Below, in pieces: positions 8,285-16,663 of a DNA stretch of 64,000 bases; position 1 is the stretch's first letter, and every line of letters begins with the position of its first letter. This stretch comes from Actinoplanes sp. TFC3 (lineage in GTDB: Bacteria > Actinomycetota > Actinomycetes > Mycobacteriales > Micromonosporaceae), in the NCBI RefSeq assembly GCF_001553785.1, contig NZ_LOJP01000001.1, forward strand, positions 4,779,790 through 4,843,789, read 5' to 3'. The translations under genes and the position numbers were made by a program. The notes beneath the pieces are model-generated. The model worked only from the letters and a program-made list of their open reading frames with translations, ran no database searches and was not told the DNA's origin.

Positions 8285-8635
8285 ATGAATGGCCTGTTCA
8301 GCGGCGCTGCCGCCCGCGCTGCCCTGCGTTCCGCCCACACCAGCCTGACCGAGCTGACGGCCTGCGTCGGCGACTCCGGCTTCGAGGCTGCCGCCCGGTT
8401 CCCCGGGCTGCTGGCCACCGTCGACCAGCATGCGGCCGGCATCCGCGACAGCCTGTCGACCGACGTGCGCCCGCTCACGCCGATCATCCTGGCCGCCTAC
8501 GCCGAGGGTGTGCGCGACGCGGCGTTCAAGCACGGCTGGCGCCCGCCGGCCGGCCCGATTGACTGGTCGGCAAAAGACTGGGTGCTCACCCGCCTGCTCG
8601 CGGTCTGCTCGCTGGCCCGCACCCTGCCCGCCTGA
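8285..8635 (+). CDS. DUF6401-like small protein (tentative)
   Basis: The 116-residue protein has a pattern I associate with DUF6401 proteins of actinomycetes: AALRSAHTSLTELTACVG, then PGLLATVDQHAAGIRD, then LIIAAYAEGVRDA-like text (here ILAAYAEGVRD). That family is sometimes labelled as linked to natural product biosynthesis, with no known activity. No Shine-Dalgarno site precedes the ATG, so the transcript may be leaderless. A strong hairpin follows, shared with the convergent gene. Confidence 0.55.
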   Translation: MNGLFSGAAARAALRSAHTSLTELTACVGDSGFEAAARFPGLLATVDQHAAGIRDSLSTDVRPLTPIILAAYAEGVRDAAFKHGWRPPAGPIDWSAKDWVLTRLLAVCSLARTLPA

Positions 8636-8677
8636 CCCTTCGACCCAGCGAGGCGAACACCACCGCTCCAGGCCTGA

Positions 8678-8705
8678 AGGCCGGCACCCACCCGGGTGCC
8701 GGCCT
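8678..8705. terminator. Bidirectional terminator hairpin
   Basis: A perfect 12-bp inverted repeat (8678-8689 with 8694-8705, loop ACCC) lies between two convergent genes. On the plus strand it is followed by CCTTATTT. It is the clearest bidirectional terminator in this part of the window. Confidence 0.8.
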
Positions 8706-8707
8706 CC

Positions 8708-9829
8708 TTATTTCCCGGGGTCCTCCGGGCGCTTGATGATCTGGGTTTCGCCCTCGTCGTCGTCCGGGCCGAACCCGGGCACCGGGTTGTCCTCGCGCGG
8801 GCGCCGCTGCGCCGGGATGATCTGCGTCTGCTCCTCGGCCGCTTCCTGCAGCAGGCGCTGCCGCTCGGCCTCGGCTCGAGCCCTCTCGGCCCGTTGCGCG
8901 GCCTGGCGTACCTGCTCCTCGCGTTCGGCGGCGGCGCGCCGCTCGGCCTCCTGCCGTTCCTGCTCGGCCTTGCGCACGGCTTCCGCCCGCTTCTGCTCGG
9001 CCTCGATCCGGGCCGCCTCGGCGCGTGCTTCCTCGGCCTGACGCCGCTCGTCCTCGGCCTTGCGGGCGGCTTCCCGGCGCTCCTCCTCGGCCTTGAGCGC
9101 CGCCTCCGCGGCCTCCCGCTCGCGCCGGGCCTTGTCCTCCGCGTACATCCTGGCGTGCTCGCGGATCAGCGCCGACTCCTCGCTCGCGCGTTGCAGCCAG
9201 ATGTCCCAGCGCTGCTGCATCGGCCGGACCAGCCCGCCGCCCACGCCGACGATCACCACGCCGGCGACCGTGGCCAGCACCGCGATCAGCACCGGCTGGG
9301 TCACCGCGGTGGCGATGCCCACTTGGTCCAGCGCTGCTATCACGCCCAGGGCCATGATCACCCAGTACGCGACGCGGGCCAGCAGCCACCCGTGGGCCAG
9401 CCCGCCCAGCGCGCTGCTGATCAGGTCGCGGGCCGCGCCGCCGATCGCCGCGGCCACCACGATGATCACGATGGCCACGAATGCCCGGGGCAGCCAGCCG
9501 ACCAGCGCGGTGAGCAAGTCGCTGACCGGGTTGGGCCCCCAGATGCCGAACGCGAGCTGCAGCGCGAACAACAGCACCGCATAGAACGCGATCTTGGCGC
9601 ACAGGTCGCTGGGCTGGATCCGGTCACCCAGCGCGCGGCCGACCGCACCGCGCTCCACCGCCCGGTCGAAGCCGACGCGGTGCAGCGCCTTGGCCACCAC
9701 CGTGCGGGCCAGCCGGGCCAGCAGCCAGCCGATGCCCAGGATCAGCAGGAACGCGAGCGCGGCGGGCAGGAACAACAGGATCGATCGCCACATGTCTCGC
9801 AGCGCATCGCCGACGTCGGGGCCAGTCAT
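8708..9829 (-). CDS. MscS-like TM-helix membrane protein with long coiled-coil tail
   Basis: The 373-residue protein has about four to five membrane segments in residues 10-215. The first is LLFLPAALAFLLILGIGWLL followed by ARLARTVV, the TM-helix repeat found in MscS-related small-conductance channels. No MscS beta domain follows. Instead residues about 220-335 form an almost uninterrupted Ala/Glu/Arg/Lys coiled coil. The tail carries two TQII motifs, T335 (EEQTQII) and T362 (EGETQII), each after acidic residues. Such acidic-TQ-hydrophobic sites resemble Ser/Thr-kinase targets of actinobacteria, which is inference. The ATG at 9829 puts the first helix at residue 15. It is divergent from the SpoIIE regulator. 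Confidence 0.75.
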   Translation of the reverse strand: MTGPDVGDALRDMWRSILLFLPAALAFLLILGIGWLLARLARTVVAKALHRVGFDRAVERGAVGRALGDRIQPSDLCAKIAFYAVLLFALQLAFGIWGPNPVSDLLTALVGWLPRAFVAIVIIVVAAAIGGAARDLISSALGGLAHGWLLARVAYWVIMALGVIAALDQVGIATAVTQPVLIAVLATVAGVVIVGVGGGLVRPMQQRWDIWLQRASEESALIREHARMYAEDKARREREAAEAALKAEEERREAARKAEDERRQAEEARAEAARIEAEQKRAEAVRKAEQERQEAERRAAAEREEQVRQAAQRAERARAEAERQRLLQEAAEEQTQIIPAQRRPREDNPVPGFGPDDDEGETQIIKRPEDPGK

Positions 9830-9970
9830 GGGGCAGAGAGTAGAGCGGGGGTGCTCGTCGCGCACTCTCGGACGACCTCGCGACGGCATCATCCACACGT
9901 ACCGGACAGATCAGCACGTCCGGCCAGTGCCCCCATCGTCCGAACGGCCGAGGCGGGCTACGCTCATGGC

Positions 9971-12139
9971 ATGGTCGGCATGGGGAGCCCTTCGGCAATG
10001 ACAGCGTTACCTGCGCCGGAGCCCTCGCCGGGGACTGCCTTACCCGCCTCGGACGTCGATATGCCGGCGCGTGCCGGGAAATGTGCCGACCTTGTCGCCG
10101 GGTTCGCCTGGGACACCACTCCGCTGGGCGCGCGCGACTCCTGGGACCCGGCCGTGCAAGCCACCGTCGAGATGCTGCTCACCTCGCCGGTTCCGATGGC
10201 GCTGGCCTGCGGCGACGACTTCGTGATGATCTACAACGACGCCTACGCCGACGTGCTCGGGGCCAAGCATCCCGCCGCGCTCGGCACGCCAGCCGCCGGG
10301 GTGTTCGGCGAGGCGTGGCAGAACCCGGGCCTGGGCGGGGTGGTCACCGACGTCCACCGCACCGGTCAGTCGTTCCTCGAGGCCGAGACCCAGATAGCGG
10401 TCCCGCGCGGAAATCACGTCGAGCAGGCCTCGTTCACCAGGGGCCATTCCGTGGTACGCGACCAGCGCGGCGCTGTCGCCGGGGTGCTGACCGTCGCCGC
10501 GGAGACCACCCACGTCACCCGGCGCCTGCAGAGCCTGGGCGAGCTGACCGCCAAGCTGGCCTCCGCGCTGACCATCGATGACGTGGCGCGCGTCGTCCTG
10601 ACGTACGCGATGGCCTCCTTCGATGTTGATCACTGTGTTTTTGCTGTTGACGACGGTGACGAGTTCCGCTTCGTGCGGCGCATCCGCGGCGAGATGATGG
10701 ACGAGGCGGACGAGCGGCTGCCCCCGCTGTGGAAGCGGATCGGCGCCGACGTGGACGCCCCGATGGTCACCGCGGCGCAGAGCGGACGGCCCTCGTTCAC
10801 CTCCGACGGCGCGCCGCTGGCCACGATCGCCACCGACCGGCACGAGCGGCGGGTGCGGGCGCTGGCCGCGATGCCGCTGACCACGGAGTCGCTGACCGGC
10901 GCGCTGACCATGGGCTACCGCGCGACCCACTCGTGGTTGCCGGCCGAGCGCGCCCTGCTCTATGCGATCGCCGAACTGGTGGCCCAGGCCGCCGAGCGGG
11001 CCCGCCGGTTCGAGGCCCAGCACGGCACCGCCCAGCTACTGCAACGCTCGATGCTGCCGGAGCACCTGCCCGAGCTGGACCGCTTCCGCATCGCCGCGCG
11101 CTACGACGTGGGCGTGGACGGCAACGCGGCCGGCGGCGACTTCTACGACGCGTTCGAGCTGGCCGACGGGCGCCTGGCCATGGTGCTCGGCGACGTGGCC
11201 GGGCACGACGTGCGGGCCGCCGCGGTGATGGGCCAGGTGCGCGCGGCGCTGCGAGCCCTGGCGCTGACCGACGCCGCGCCGCCGACCGTGCTGGCCGGGC
11301 TGGACCGGCTGGTCGGCTCGCTGGGGGCCGAGTCGCGCAACGAGGAAATCTTCGTGACCGTGGTGTACGGGGTGCTCGACCCGGCCAACGGCACGATAAC
11401 GCTGGCCAGCGCCGGTCACCCGCCGCCGGTGCTGCGCCGGGCCGGACGTGGCGAAGCCACCGCGGCGCTGGTGACGGTGCCGCCGGGTGCACCGCTCGGG
11501 CTGGGTGGCCGGTGGCAGTCGGCCACCGTGCAGCTCGAGCCGGGCGACACGATCCTGATGTACAGCGACGGCGTGGTCGAGCGCCGCGAACGCCCGCTCA
11601 GCGCCGGGCTCGACGACCTGGTGGCGGCCACCGCGGCAGCGGCCAGCGGCGACCCGCGCAACCTGTGCGCGCTGGCCACGGCGGCGGTGAGCGGGCCGAC
11701 CGACGACGACGTGGCCGTGCTGGCGGTGGAGCGGGCGGTCGCGCTGAGCCGGTCCGCGACGATGCTGGTGCCCGCCGAGCCGACCGGACCGAGCCGGGTC
11801 CGCCAGTGGATGAGCACCCGGCTGCGCGACTGGTCGGTGCCCGAGCCGGTGATCGGGGCGGCCATCCTGTGCACCAGCGAGCTGACCACCAACGCGCTGC
11901 TGCACGCCGGCACCCCCGCCCAGGTGCACATCGACCTGAGCGCCGAGCGGCTGCTCGTCTCGGTGGCCGACACCGGCACCCGCGGGGCGGTCACCCGGGC
12001 CCGCACCGACGCCCTGAGCAGCCGCGGACGCGGGCTCGGCTTGATCGAGGAACTCAGCGACACCTGGGGCACAGACCCGACAGTGCGCGGCTCAACCGTG
12101 TGGTTCGAGATGCTCATACCTGCCCCGAAAAAGGGGTAA
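9971..12139 (+). CDS. PAS-GAF-SpoIIE phosphatase with HATPase domain
   Basis: The 722-residue protein combines four parts: a PAS-like N-terminus (about 45-170), a GAF domain (about 185-345), a PP2C-type SpoIIE phosphatase (about 360-575), and an RsbW-like ATPase domain (about 600-715). Phosphatase metal residues are visible in GGDFYDAFE, GDVAGHDVRAA and YSDGVVE. The ATPase domain has the N-box ELTTNALLHA and the G-box RGLGLIEEL. Proteins of this design run sigma/anti-sigma partner switching: the kinase-like domain binds or phosphorylates an anti-sigma antagonist and the phosphatase reverses it. No antagonist or sigma gene is adjacent. ATG 9971 is preferred; 9980 and 9998 are in-frame alternatives. 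A HAD phosphatase gene follows after 10 nt. Confidence 0.85.
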   Translation: MVGMGSPSAMTALPAPEPSPGTALPASDVDMPARAGKCADLVAGFAWDTTPLGARDSWDPAVQATVEMLLTSPVPMALACGDDFVMIYNDAYADVLGAKHPAALGTPAAGVFGEAWQNPGLGGVVTDVHRTGQSFLEAETQIAVPRGNHVEQASFTRGHSVVRDQRGAVAGVLTVAAETTHVTRRLQSLGELTAKLASALTIDDVARVVLTYAMASFDVDHCVFAVDDGDEFRFVRRIRGEMMDEADERLPPLWKRIGADVDAPMVTAAQSGRPSFTSDGAPLATIATDRHERRVRALAAMPLTTESLTGALTMGYRATHSWLPAERALLYAIAELVAQAAERARRFEAQHGTAQLLQRSMLPEHLPELDRFRIAARYDVGVDGNAAGGDFYDAFELADGRLAMVLGDVAGHDVRAAAVMGQVRAALRALALTDAAPPTVLAGLDRLVGSLGAESRNEEIFVTVVYGVLDPANGTITLASAGHPPPVLRRAGRGEATAALVTVPPGAPLGLGGRWQSATVQLEPGDTILMYSDGVVERRERPLSAGLDDLVAATAAAASGDPRNLCALATAAVSGPTDDDVAVLAVERAVALSRSATMLVPAEPTGPSRVRQWMSTRLRDWSVPEPVIGAAILCTSELTTNALLHAGTPAQVHIDLSAERLLVSVADTGTRGAVTRARTDALSSRGRGLGLIEELSDTWGTDPTVRGSTVWFEMLIPAPKKG

Positions 12140-12149
12140 GTGCCTGGGC

Positions 12150-12821
12150 ATGACAGCTAAACGAGGGGTCCTCTTCGACGTCGACGGCACCCTGGTCGAC
12201 ACCACGTACCTGCACGCGGTCGCCTGGTGGGAGGCGCTGCGGCAGAGCGATCACGACGTACCCATGGCGGAGATCCACCGGGGCATCGGCATGGGCTCGG
12301 ACAAGCTGGTCGAGCACCTGCTCGGCGACCGCCGCGACAAGTCGAAGGACGACGAGCTGTCCACCGCCCACGACGTGCTGTACGGCGCCTGGTGGGAGCG
12401 TCTGCGCCCGCTACCCGGTGCGGCCGACCTGCTGCGGGCCTGCGCCGGGCGCGGGCTGGCGGTGGTGCTGGCATCCTCGGCCAAGAGCGAGGAACTCAAG
12501 CAGCTACGCCGCGTGGTGGACGCCGACGACGTGATCACCGCGGCTACCTCCTCCTCGGATGCCGAGCAGAGCAAACCCGAGCCGGACATCCTGCAGGCAG
12601 CACTGGAGCAGTCCGGCGTCGACCCCCAGCACAGCGTGTACGTGGGCGACGCGGTGTGGGACGTCAAGGCCGCGGCCAAGCTCAACATCGCGTGCATCGG
12701 GCTGGCCTGCGGTGGCACCAGCGCCGCCGAGCTGCGCGAGGCCGGGGCGGTGGAGACGTACGAGAACCCGGCCGATCTGCTCGCCCACCTGGACCAGTCG
12801 TACCTGAGCAAGCTGCGCTGA
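12150..12821 (+). CDS. HAD-superfamily phosphatase (beta-phosphoglucomutase-like)
   Basis: The 223-residue protein has all four HAD motifs: DVDGTLVD with the nucleophile Asp, the LASSAK Ser, the Lys of SKPEPD and the acidic pair of VGDAVWDV. The four-helix cap after motif I places it in subfamily I, with phosphoglycolate and sugar-phosphate phosphatases as relatives. The substrate is not readable. It starts 10 nt after the SpoIIE regulator and is probably co-transcribed. A hairpin lies 70 bp downstream. Confidence 0.82.
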   Translation: MTAKRGVLFDVDGTLVDTTYLHAVAWWEALRQSDHDVPMAEIHRGIGMGSDKLVEHLLGDRRDKSKDDELSTAHDVLYGAWWERLRPLPGAADLLRACAGRGLAVVLASSAKSEELKQLRRVVDADDVITAATSSSDAEQSKPEPDILQAALEQSGVDPQHSVYVGDAVWDVKAAAKLNIACIGLACGGTSAAELREAGAVETYENPADLLAHLDQSYLSKLR

Positions 12822-12891
12822 GCGTGTAGCGGCGCCAGCCTGGTGGAAACCTGCGGCGGAGCTGCCGGTTCGGCGCCGGCCAGCTTCATGG

Positions 12892-12916
12892 GGTGGCTGG
12901 CGACGAGCCAGCCACC
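12892..12916. terminator. Hairpin between convergent genes
   Basis: A perfect 10-bp inverted repeat (GGTGGCTGGC/GCCAGCCACC, loop GACGA) lies between the HAD gene and the convergent SDR gene. The remainder of the 200-bp gap shows no gene I can support. Confidence 0.55.
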
Positions 12917-13022
12917 GCCCGTGCGAACTCCTCGGACCACGCCGTGATGAGCTGATCCTCAACGAGCAGCTTGCGGTTCTGCCGCGACGTCATCGACGCC
13001 CATGACACCGATCGAGCGCCCG

Positions 13023-13817
13023 TCACGGCCGCCGCCATTTGTCGCTGTCCAGATGCGAGCCTGCCTGCGGGCCCATCAGCAGCATGCCGCCGTCCACCAG
13101 CCACGAGGCGCCGGTCACGTACGACGCCGCCGGGCTCGCCAGGAACGCCACCACCGCGGCCACCTCGCGGGCGTCGCCGGGGCGGCCCAGCGGCACCCCG
13201 GGGCGGCGCTCGGTGTGCGGGTCGACGTCCTCCTGCCCGGTCATCGGGGTGGCGATCTCGCCGGGTGCCACCGCGTTGACCGTGATGGCGTGCTCAGCAA
13301 GCTCCTGCGCCATCACCTTGGTGAGCAGCCCCAGGCCGCCCTTGGCCGCGCAGTACGCGCCGGAGCCGACCCGAGGGGCGGTCTCGTGCACGCTGGTGAT
13401 GTTGATGATCCGGCCACCCTGACCGGCCGCGATCATCCTGCGTGCGGCCCGCTGGGCGCACAGGAACGGCCCGTCCAGGTCGACCGAGAGCACCTCGCGC
13501 CAGTCCTGCCACTCGGTGTCGACAACCGGGGTGGCGGTGCCCGTGCCGGCGCAGTTGACCAGCACACCGACGCTGCCCAGGGCGTCGGCCAGCTCGTCGA
13601 TCACCGCCGCCGCCGCCGGCAGCCGGGTCAGGTCCAGATCGCGGATCTCGGCGCGCCGGCCGGCCTTACGGACCTCGTCGGCGGTGCTGCGGGCATGCCC
13701 GGCGTCGCGGTAGGCGCTGATGCCGATGTCGTACCCGGCCTCGGCAAGCGCTACCGCGACGGCGCGTCCGATGCCCGACTCGGATCCGGTGACGATGGCG
13801 GTCATGGGATGGGTCAT
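13023..13817 (-). CDS. Short-chain dehydrogenase/reductase
   Basis: The 264-residue classical SDR has TGSESGIG for NAD(P) binding, NCAG, the catalytic Ser in NITSV and Tyr/Lys in YCAAK. The end segment ASYVTGASWLVDGG is the standard SDR C-terminus. It resembles 3-oxoacyl-ACP reductase and glucose-1-dehydrogenase types, but the substrate is not determined. The start may be at 13817 or at an internal Met at 13805. It is divergent from the antiporter gene with a 50-bp gap. Confidence 0.8.
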   Translation of the reverse strand: MTHPMTAIVTGSESGIGRAVAVALAEAGYDIGISAYRDAGHARSTADEVRKAGRRAEIRDLDLTRLPAAAAVIDELADALGSVGVLVNCAGTGTATPVVDTEWQDWREVLSVDLDGPFLCAQRAARRMIAAGQGGRIINITSVHETAPRVGSGAYCAAKGGLGLLTKVMAQELAEHAITVNAVAPGEIATPMTGQEDVDPHTERRPGVPLGRPGDAREVAAVVAFLASPAASYVTGASWLVDGGMLLMGPQAGSHLDSDKWRRP

Positions 13818-13867
13818 AGCGCCCGCTTACCCGCACCGGCATGGTTGACCCCATCGAGGGGCAGTGA

Positions 13868-15130
13868 TTGTGCGTGCAACTGAGCGACCTTCTCTTCGCC
13901 CTCTTCGGTGTGGGCGCCCTGCTGGCCGGCATCCTCCCCCGGGTTCTCGAACGCCGGCCGATGTCCATGCCGATCGTGTTCCTCGCTCTGGGCATGGTGG
14001 TCTTCGCGCTACCCCTGGACCTGCCCGATGCCGACCCGTTCGCCCATCCGAAGCTGACCCAGCACCTCACCGAGGTGTGCGTGATTGTGGCGCTGATGGG
14101 TGCCGGGCTCAAGATCGACCGTCCGCTGGCAAGGGGCCGCTGGACCTCGACATGGCGACTGCTGATCATCGCCATGCCGGTGACCATCGCGGCGGTCGCG
14201 CTGCTCGGGTGGTGGTGGGCTGGGCTCGTACCGGCGGCGGCTTTGCTCCTGGGCGGCGCGCTGGCCCCGACCGACCCGGTGCTGGCCGCGGATGTGCAGG
14301 TGGGTGAGCCGACCGATGAGGAGGACTCCGAGGACGAGGTACGGTTCGCGCTGACCTCCGAGGCCGGGCTCAACGACGGGCTGGCCTTCCCGTTCGTCTA
14401 CGCGGCGATCGCCCTGGCCCTGGGCACGTTCAGCTGGGCCGAGTGGGGCCTCAAGGACGTCGGTTACAAGATCCTCGTCGGCGTGGTGGGCGGCCTGCTC
14501 GTCGGTAGGTTCCTGGGCCAGCTGTTCTTCCGGGCCCGCAACAAGAAGCTGCGCCTGGCCCACCACTCCGAGGGGTTCCTGGCGCTGGCGGCGACCTTCC
14601 TCGCGTACGGGCTGGCCGAAGTTGCCGGGGGTTATGGGTTTCTCGCGGTCTTCATTGCCGCTCGCGGGATCCGATCGGCGCAACGCTCGCACGAGTACCA
14701 CCAGGTGCTGCACGAGTTCGCCGAGCAGATCGAACGGTTGCTGACCGTGCTGCTGCTCCTGCTGCTGGGCGGCGCGATCGTCGGCGGGTTGCTCAAGCCG
14801 CTCACGTGGCAGGCCGCACTGGTCGGGCTCGCCCTTGTCTTCGTCGTCCGGCCGCTTGCCGGATTCCTGTCGCTGCGCGGCGCCCCGGGGCATGCCACCG
14901 AGCATTGGGTCATCGCGGCCTTTGGTATCCGGGGCATCGGCAGCATTTATTACCTGTCGTACGCAATGAGCCACGCATCGTTCCCGGCGATGGATGTCAT
15001 ATGGGCGACAGTAGGATTCGTCATCCTCGTGAGCGTGGTGTTGCACGGTGTTGCGGTGACGCCCGTGATGCGGCTTCTGGACCGAATGAACGAGCGGTCC
15101 CGCACCCCGGAAGAGCGACACGCTCAGTAA
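13868..15130 (+). CDS. Cation:proton antiporter (CPA1, NhaP-type)
   Basis: The 420-residue protein has about twelve hydrophobic segments. It carries the antiporter core APTDPVLAADVQVG and SEAGLNDGLAFPF, which hold the ion-binding Asp residues. It exchanges Na+ or K+ for H+ at the cytoplasmic membrane. The basic, charged stretch REFLG-like segments (FFRARNKKLRLAH) face the cytoplasm. I start it at TTG 13868, 6 nt after GAGGGG; GTG 13874 is an alternative. It is short of the C-terminal regulatory domain seen in some NhaP relatives. Confidence 0.82.
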   Translation: MCVQLSDLLFALFGVGALLAGILPRVLERRPMSMPIVFLALGMVVFALPLDLPDADPFAHPKLTQHLTEVCVIVALMGAGLKIDRPLARGRWTSTWRLLIIAMPVTIAAVALLGWWWAGLVPAAALLLGGALAPTDPVLAADVQVGEPTDEEDSEDEVRFALTSEAGLNDGLAFPFVYAAIALALGTFSWAEWGLKDVGYKILVGVVGGLLVGRFLGQLFFRARNKKLRLAHHSEGFLALAATFLAYGLAEVAGGYGFLAVFIAARGIRSAQRSHEYHQVLHEFAEQIERLLTVLLLLLLGGAIVGGLLKPLTWQAALVGLALVFVVRPLAGFLSLRGAPGHATEHWVIAAFGIRGIGSIYYLSYAMSHASFPAMDVIWATVGFVILVSVVLHGVAVTPVMRLLDRMNERSRTPEERHAQ

Positions 15131-15283
15131 TCGACATTGCTGTGGGTAATTGTCGAGCCGCCGAACCGTAGTTTATTTAGGACATTGAACCCGGGCGTGG
15201 TGGCGGAGCGTATTCATACCTGTAAAGTAATCGGCACCTCCCCCAGGCCGGTAATCCACGATGGACGACGAAAGGTGCGGCCG

Positions 15284-16069
15284 ATGCGTTTACGGGGCTT
15301 TGCGCCGGGGACACCCTGCTGGGTTGAGCTGGCGAGCGCGGATCCCGCCCGGGCAGCCGAGTTCTATTCCCGGCTCTTCGGCTGGGAGCCGGCGGGTGAC
15401 CGATTCAAGCTGGGTGGCCGTGCGGCCGCCGGGCTCACCCGCACCCGGGCCGACCGGCCACAGGGGTGGATGACCTACCTCACCGAACACAACCTCGAGG
15501 CGTCGATCATGCGCGCCCGCGAGGCCGGCGGCCGCCTGATCGGCGAGCCCGCCGAGGGTCACGGCGGACGTAGCGCGGTGATCGCCGATCCGGCCGGGGC
15601 CACGCTGGGCATCTGGGAGCCCCGCGACTTCACCGGCGCCCAGGTCGGCGGCGAACCGGGCACGATGACCTTTCCCGAGCTGCTCACCGATGACGCGGTG
15701 GCGGCGGCTCGCTTCTACGGCCAGGCGTTCGGCTGGCTGTTGCGCGACGAGTACGGCAGCGACGGCACCCGCGGCGAATGGATCACCACCGCCCACGACG
15801 CGATGGCCGGGCTTGCCCCCAGTCGCGGCGGCAGTTGGTGGCGCGCGGCGTTCCAGGTCGCCGACTGCACCGAGACGCTGGAGGACTGCCGGGCGTACGG
15901 CGGCACGGTGATCTCCGGGGTGGCCGAAACGGGCTTTGGAACGTACGCGGAACTGCTCGATCCCTGGGGTGTTCCCTTCTCGATCGCGGCGCCGGCGAGC
16001 GTGCCGATCGAGCTCACCATGCAACTGAACGCCGAGTCAGGCATGGAGTTGACGTTCGGGGGGTACTGA
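15284..16069 (+). CDS. Two-domain VOC (glyoxalase/bleomycin-resistance fold) protein
   Basis: The 261-residue protein holds two VOC domains: one from about residue 8 (PCWVELASADPARAAEFYSR) and one from about 130 (FPELLTDDAVAAARFYGQAF). Each domain has the strand-helix-strand pattern and the FYxxxFGW signature of actinobacterial VOC proteins. Such paired domains can bind a metal or a small hydrophobic ligand; the catalytic His/Glu ligands are not clear, so enzymatic activity is unproven. The 153-bp upstream region is unusually AT-rich around 15170-15240 and probably holds its promoter. Confidence 0.78.
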   Translation: MRLRGFAPGTPCWVELASADPARAAEFYSRLFGWEPAGDRFKLGGRAAAGLTRTRADRPQGWMTYLTEHNLEASIMRAREAGGRLIGEPAEGHGGRSAVIADPAGATLGIWEPRDFTGAQVGGEPGTMTFPELLTDDAVAAARFYGQAFGWLLRDEYGSDGTRGEWITTAHDAMAGLAPSRGGSWWRAAFQVADCTETLEDCRAYGGTVISGVAETGFGTYAELLDPWGVPFSIAAPASVPIELTMQLNAESGMELTFGGY

Positions 16070-16112
16070 TACGCCTGTTCGAATCGGCTTCATGTTGATA
16101 CGAGGAGGCGCC

Positions 16113-16322
16113 ATGGCGGCGAACGAACAGGCTCCGGCCTCGAACACGATCAAGGACCCGGCCGACTGGACAACCGGCGACGAGCCGGCCACCGGGGCCC
16201 AGGAGTCGTACCTGCACACGCTGGCTTCCGAGGCACACGAGGACGTGCCCGAGGAGCTGACCAAGGCAGAGGCGTCCCAGATGATCGACGACCTGCAGGG
16301 CAAGACCGGCCGCGGCCAGTAG
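16113..16322 (+). CDS. DUF3072 protein
   Basis: The 69-residue protein has the DUF3072 core DWTTGDEPATGAQESYLHTL followed by LTKAEASQMIDDLQ. This family is small, cytoplasmic and of unknown function. The ATG at 16113 follows GAGGAGG directly, an excellent ribosome site. A near-perfect intrinsic terminator follows 11 nt after the stop, so this is a single-gene transcript. Confidence 0.8.
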   Translation: MAANEQAPASNTIKDPADWTTGDEPATGAQESYLHTLASEAHEDVPEELTKAEASQMIDDLQGKTGRGQ

Positions 16323-16333
16323 CAGTTTTCCCA

Positions 16334-16367
16334 GGGGCCCTTCCGCACCAGCGGAAGGGCCCCTTTT
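16334..16367 (+). terminator. Strong intrinsic terminator
   Basis: A perfect 13-bp stem (16334-16346 with 16351-16363) with the loop ACCA is followed by TTTT. It ends the DUF3072 transcript and separates it from the HTH/Clp-N operon. Confidence 0.93.
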
Positions 16368-16379
16368 GCTGCCCACCTC

Positions 16380-16422
16380 GTCAACCATGGTTGACATTCC
16401 GCCTGTGTCAACTTACGTTGAC
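16380..16422 (+). promoter_or_regulatory. Two palindromic operators before the HTH/Clp-N operon
   Basis: Two copies of GTCAAC-N4-GTTGAC occur, at 16380-16395 (spacer CATG, a perfect 16-bp palindrome) and 16407-16422 (spacer TTAC). Their starts are 27 bp apart. The second ends 3 bp before the ATG of the HTH gene. Identical half-sites at regular spacing next to a DNA-binding gene point to autoregulation. The promoter itself must overlap these sites, because the terminator of the previous gene ends at 16367. Confidence 0.75.
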
Positions 16423-16425
16423 AGC

Positions 16426-16662
16426 ATGACGGAAGCAACCGACCTCGCTGCCGCCGCCGGCAGCGCTGACCCCCGGGTCGGCCTGCGCGCGGTCGTGGCC
16501 CTGCGCCGCCTGCTGGAGGGCCTCGAGCTGCTCCAGGTGGCGAACGCGCGCCGCAACGGCTGGTCCTGGCAGGAGATCGCGGACGCCCTCGAGGTGACCC
16601 GCCAGGGCGTGCACAAAAAACACGCGAACCGCGTCCCGACCACGAACTCCCAGGGGAACTGA
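16426..16662 (+). CDS. Small helix-turn-helix protein, ClpC2 N-terminal-type
   Basis: The 78-residue protein ends in a helix-turn-helix, GWSWQEIADALEVTRQGVHK, preceded by a helical VALRRLLEGLELLQVANARR. From memory, mycobacterial ClpC2 (Rv2667) has an equivalent HTH segment fused in front of its Clp N-domain. Here it is a separate gene whose stop is 1 nt from the Clp-N start. Two palindromes lie immediately upstream, so it probably binds its own promoter, perhaps together with the Clp-N protein. The ATG at 16426 is used because earlier starts would run through the operator. Confidence 0.75.
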   Translation: MTEATDLAAAAGSADPRVGLRAVVALRRLLEGLELLQVANARRNGWSWQEIADALEVTRQGVHKKHANRVPTTNSQGN

Positions 16663-16663
16663 C

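Noticed and set aside
16075..16090. GTTCGAATC-like sequence resembling a tRNA T-loop
   Set aside because: No acceptor or anticodon stem fits around it; it is upstream of the DUF3072 gene and most probably part of its leader.
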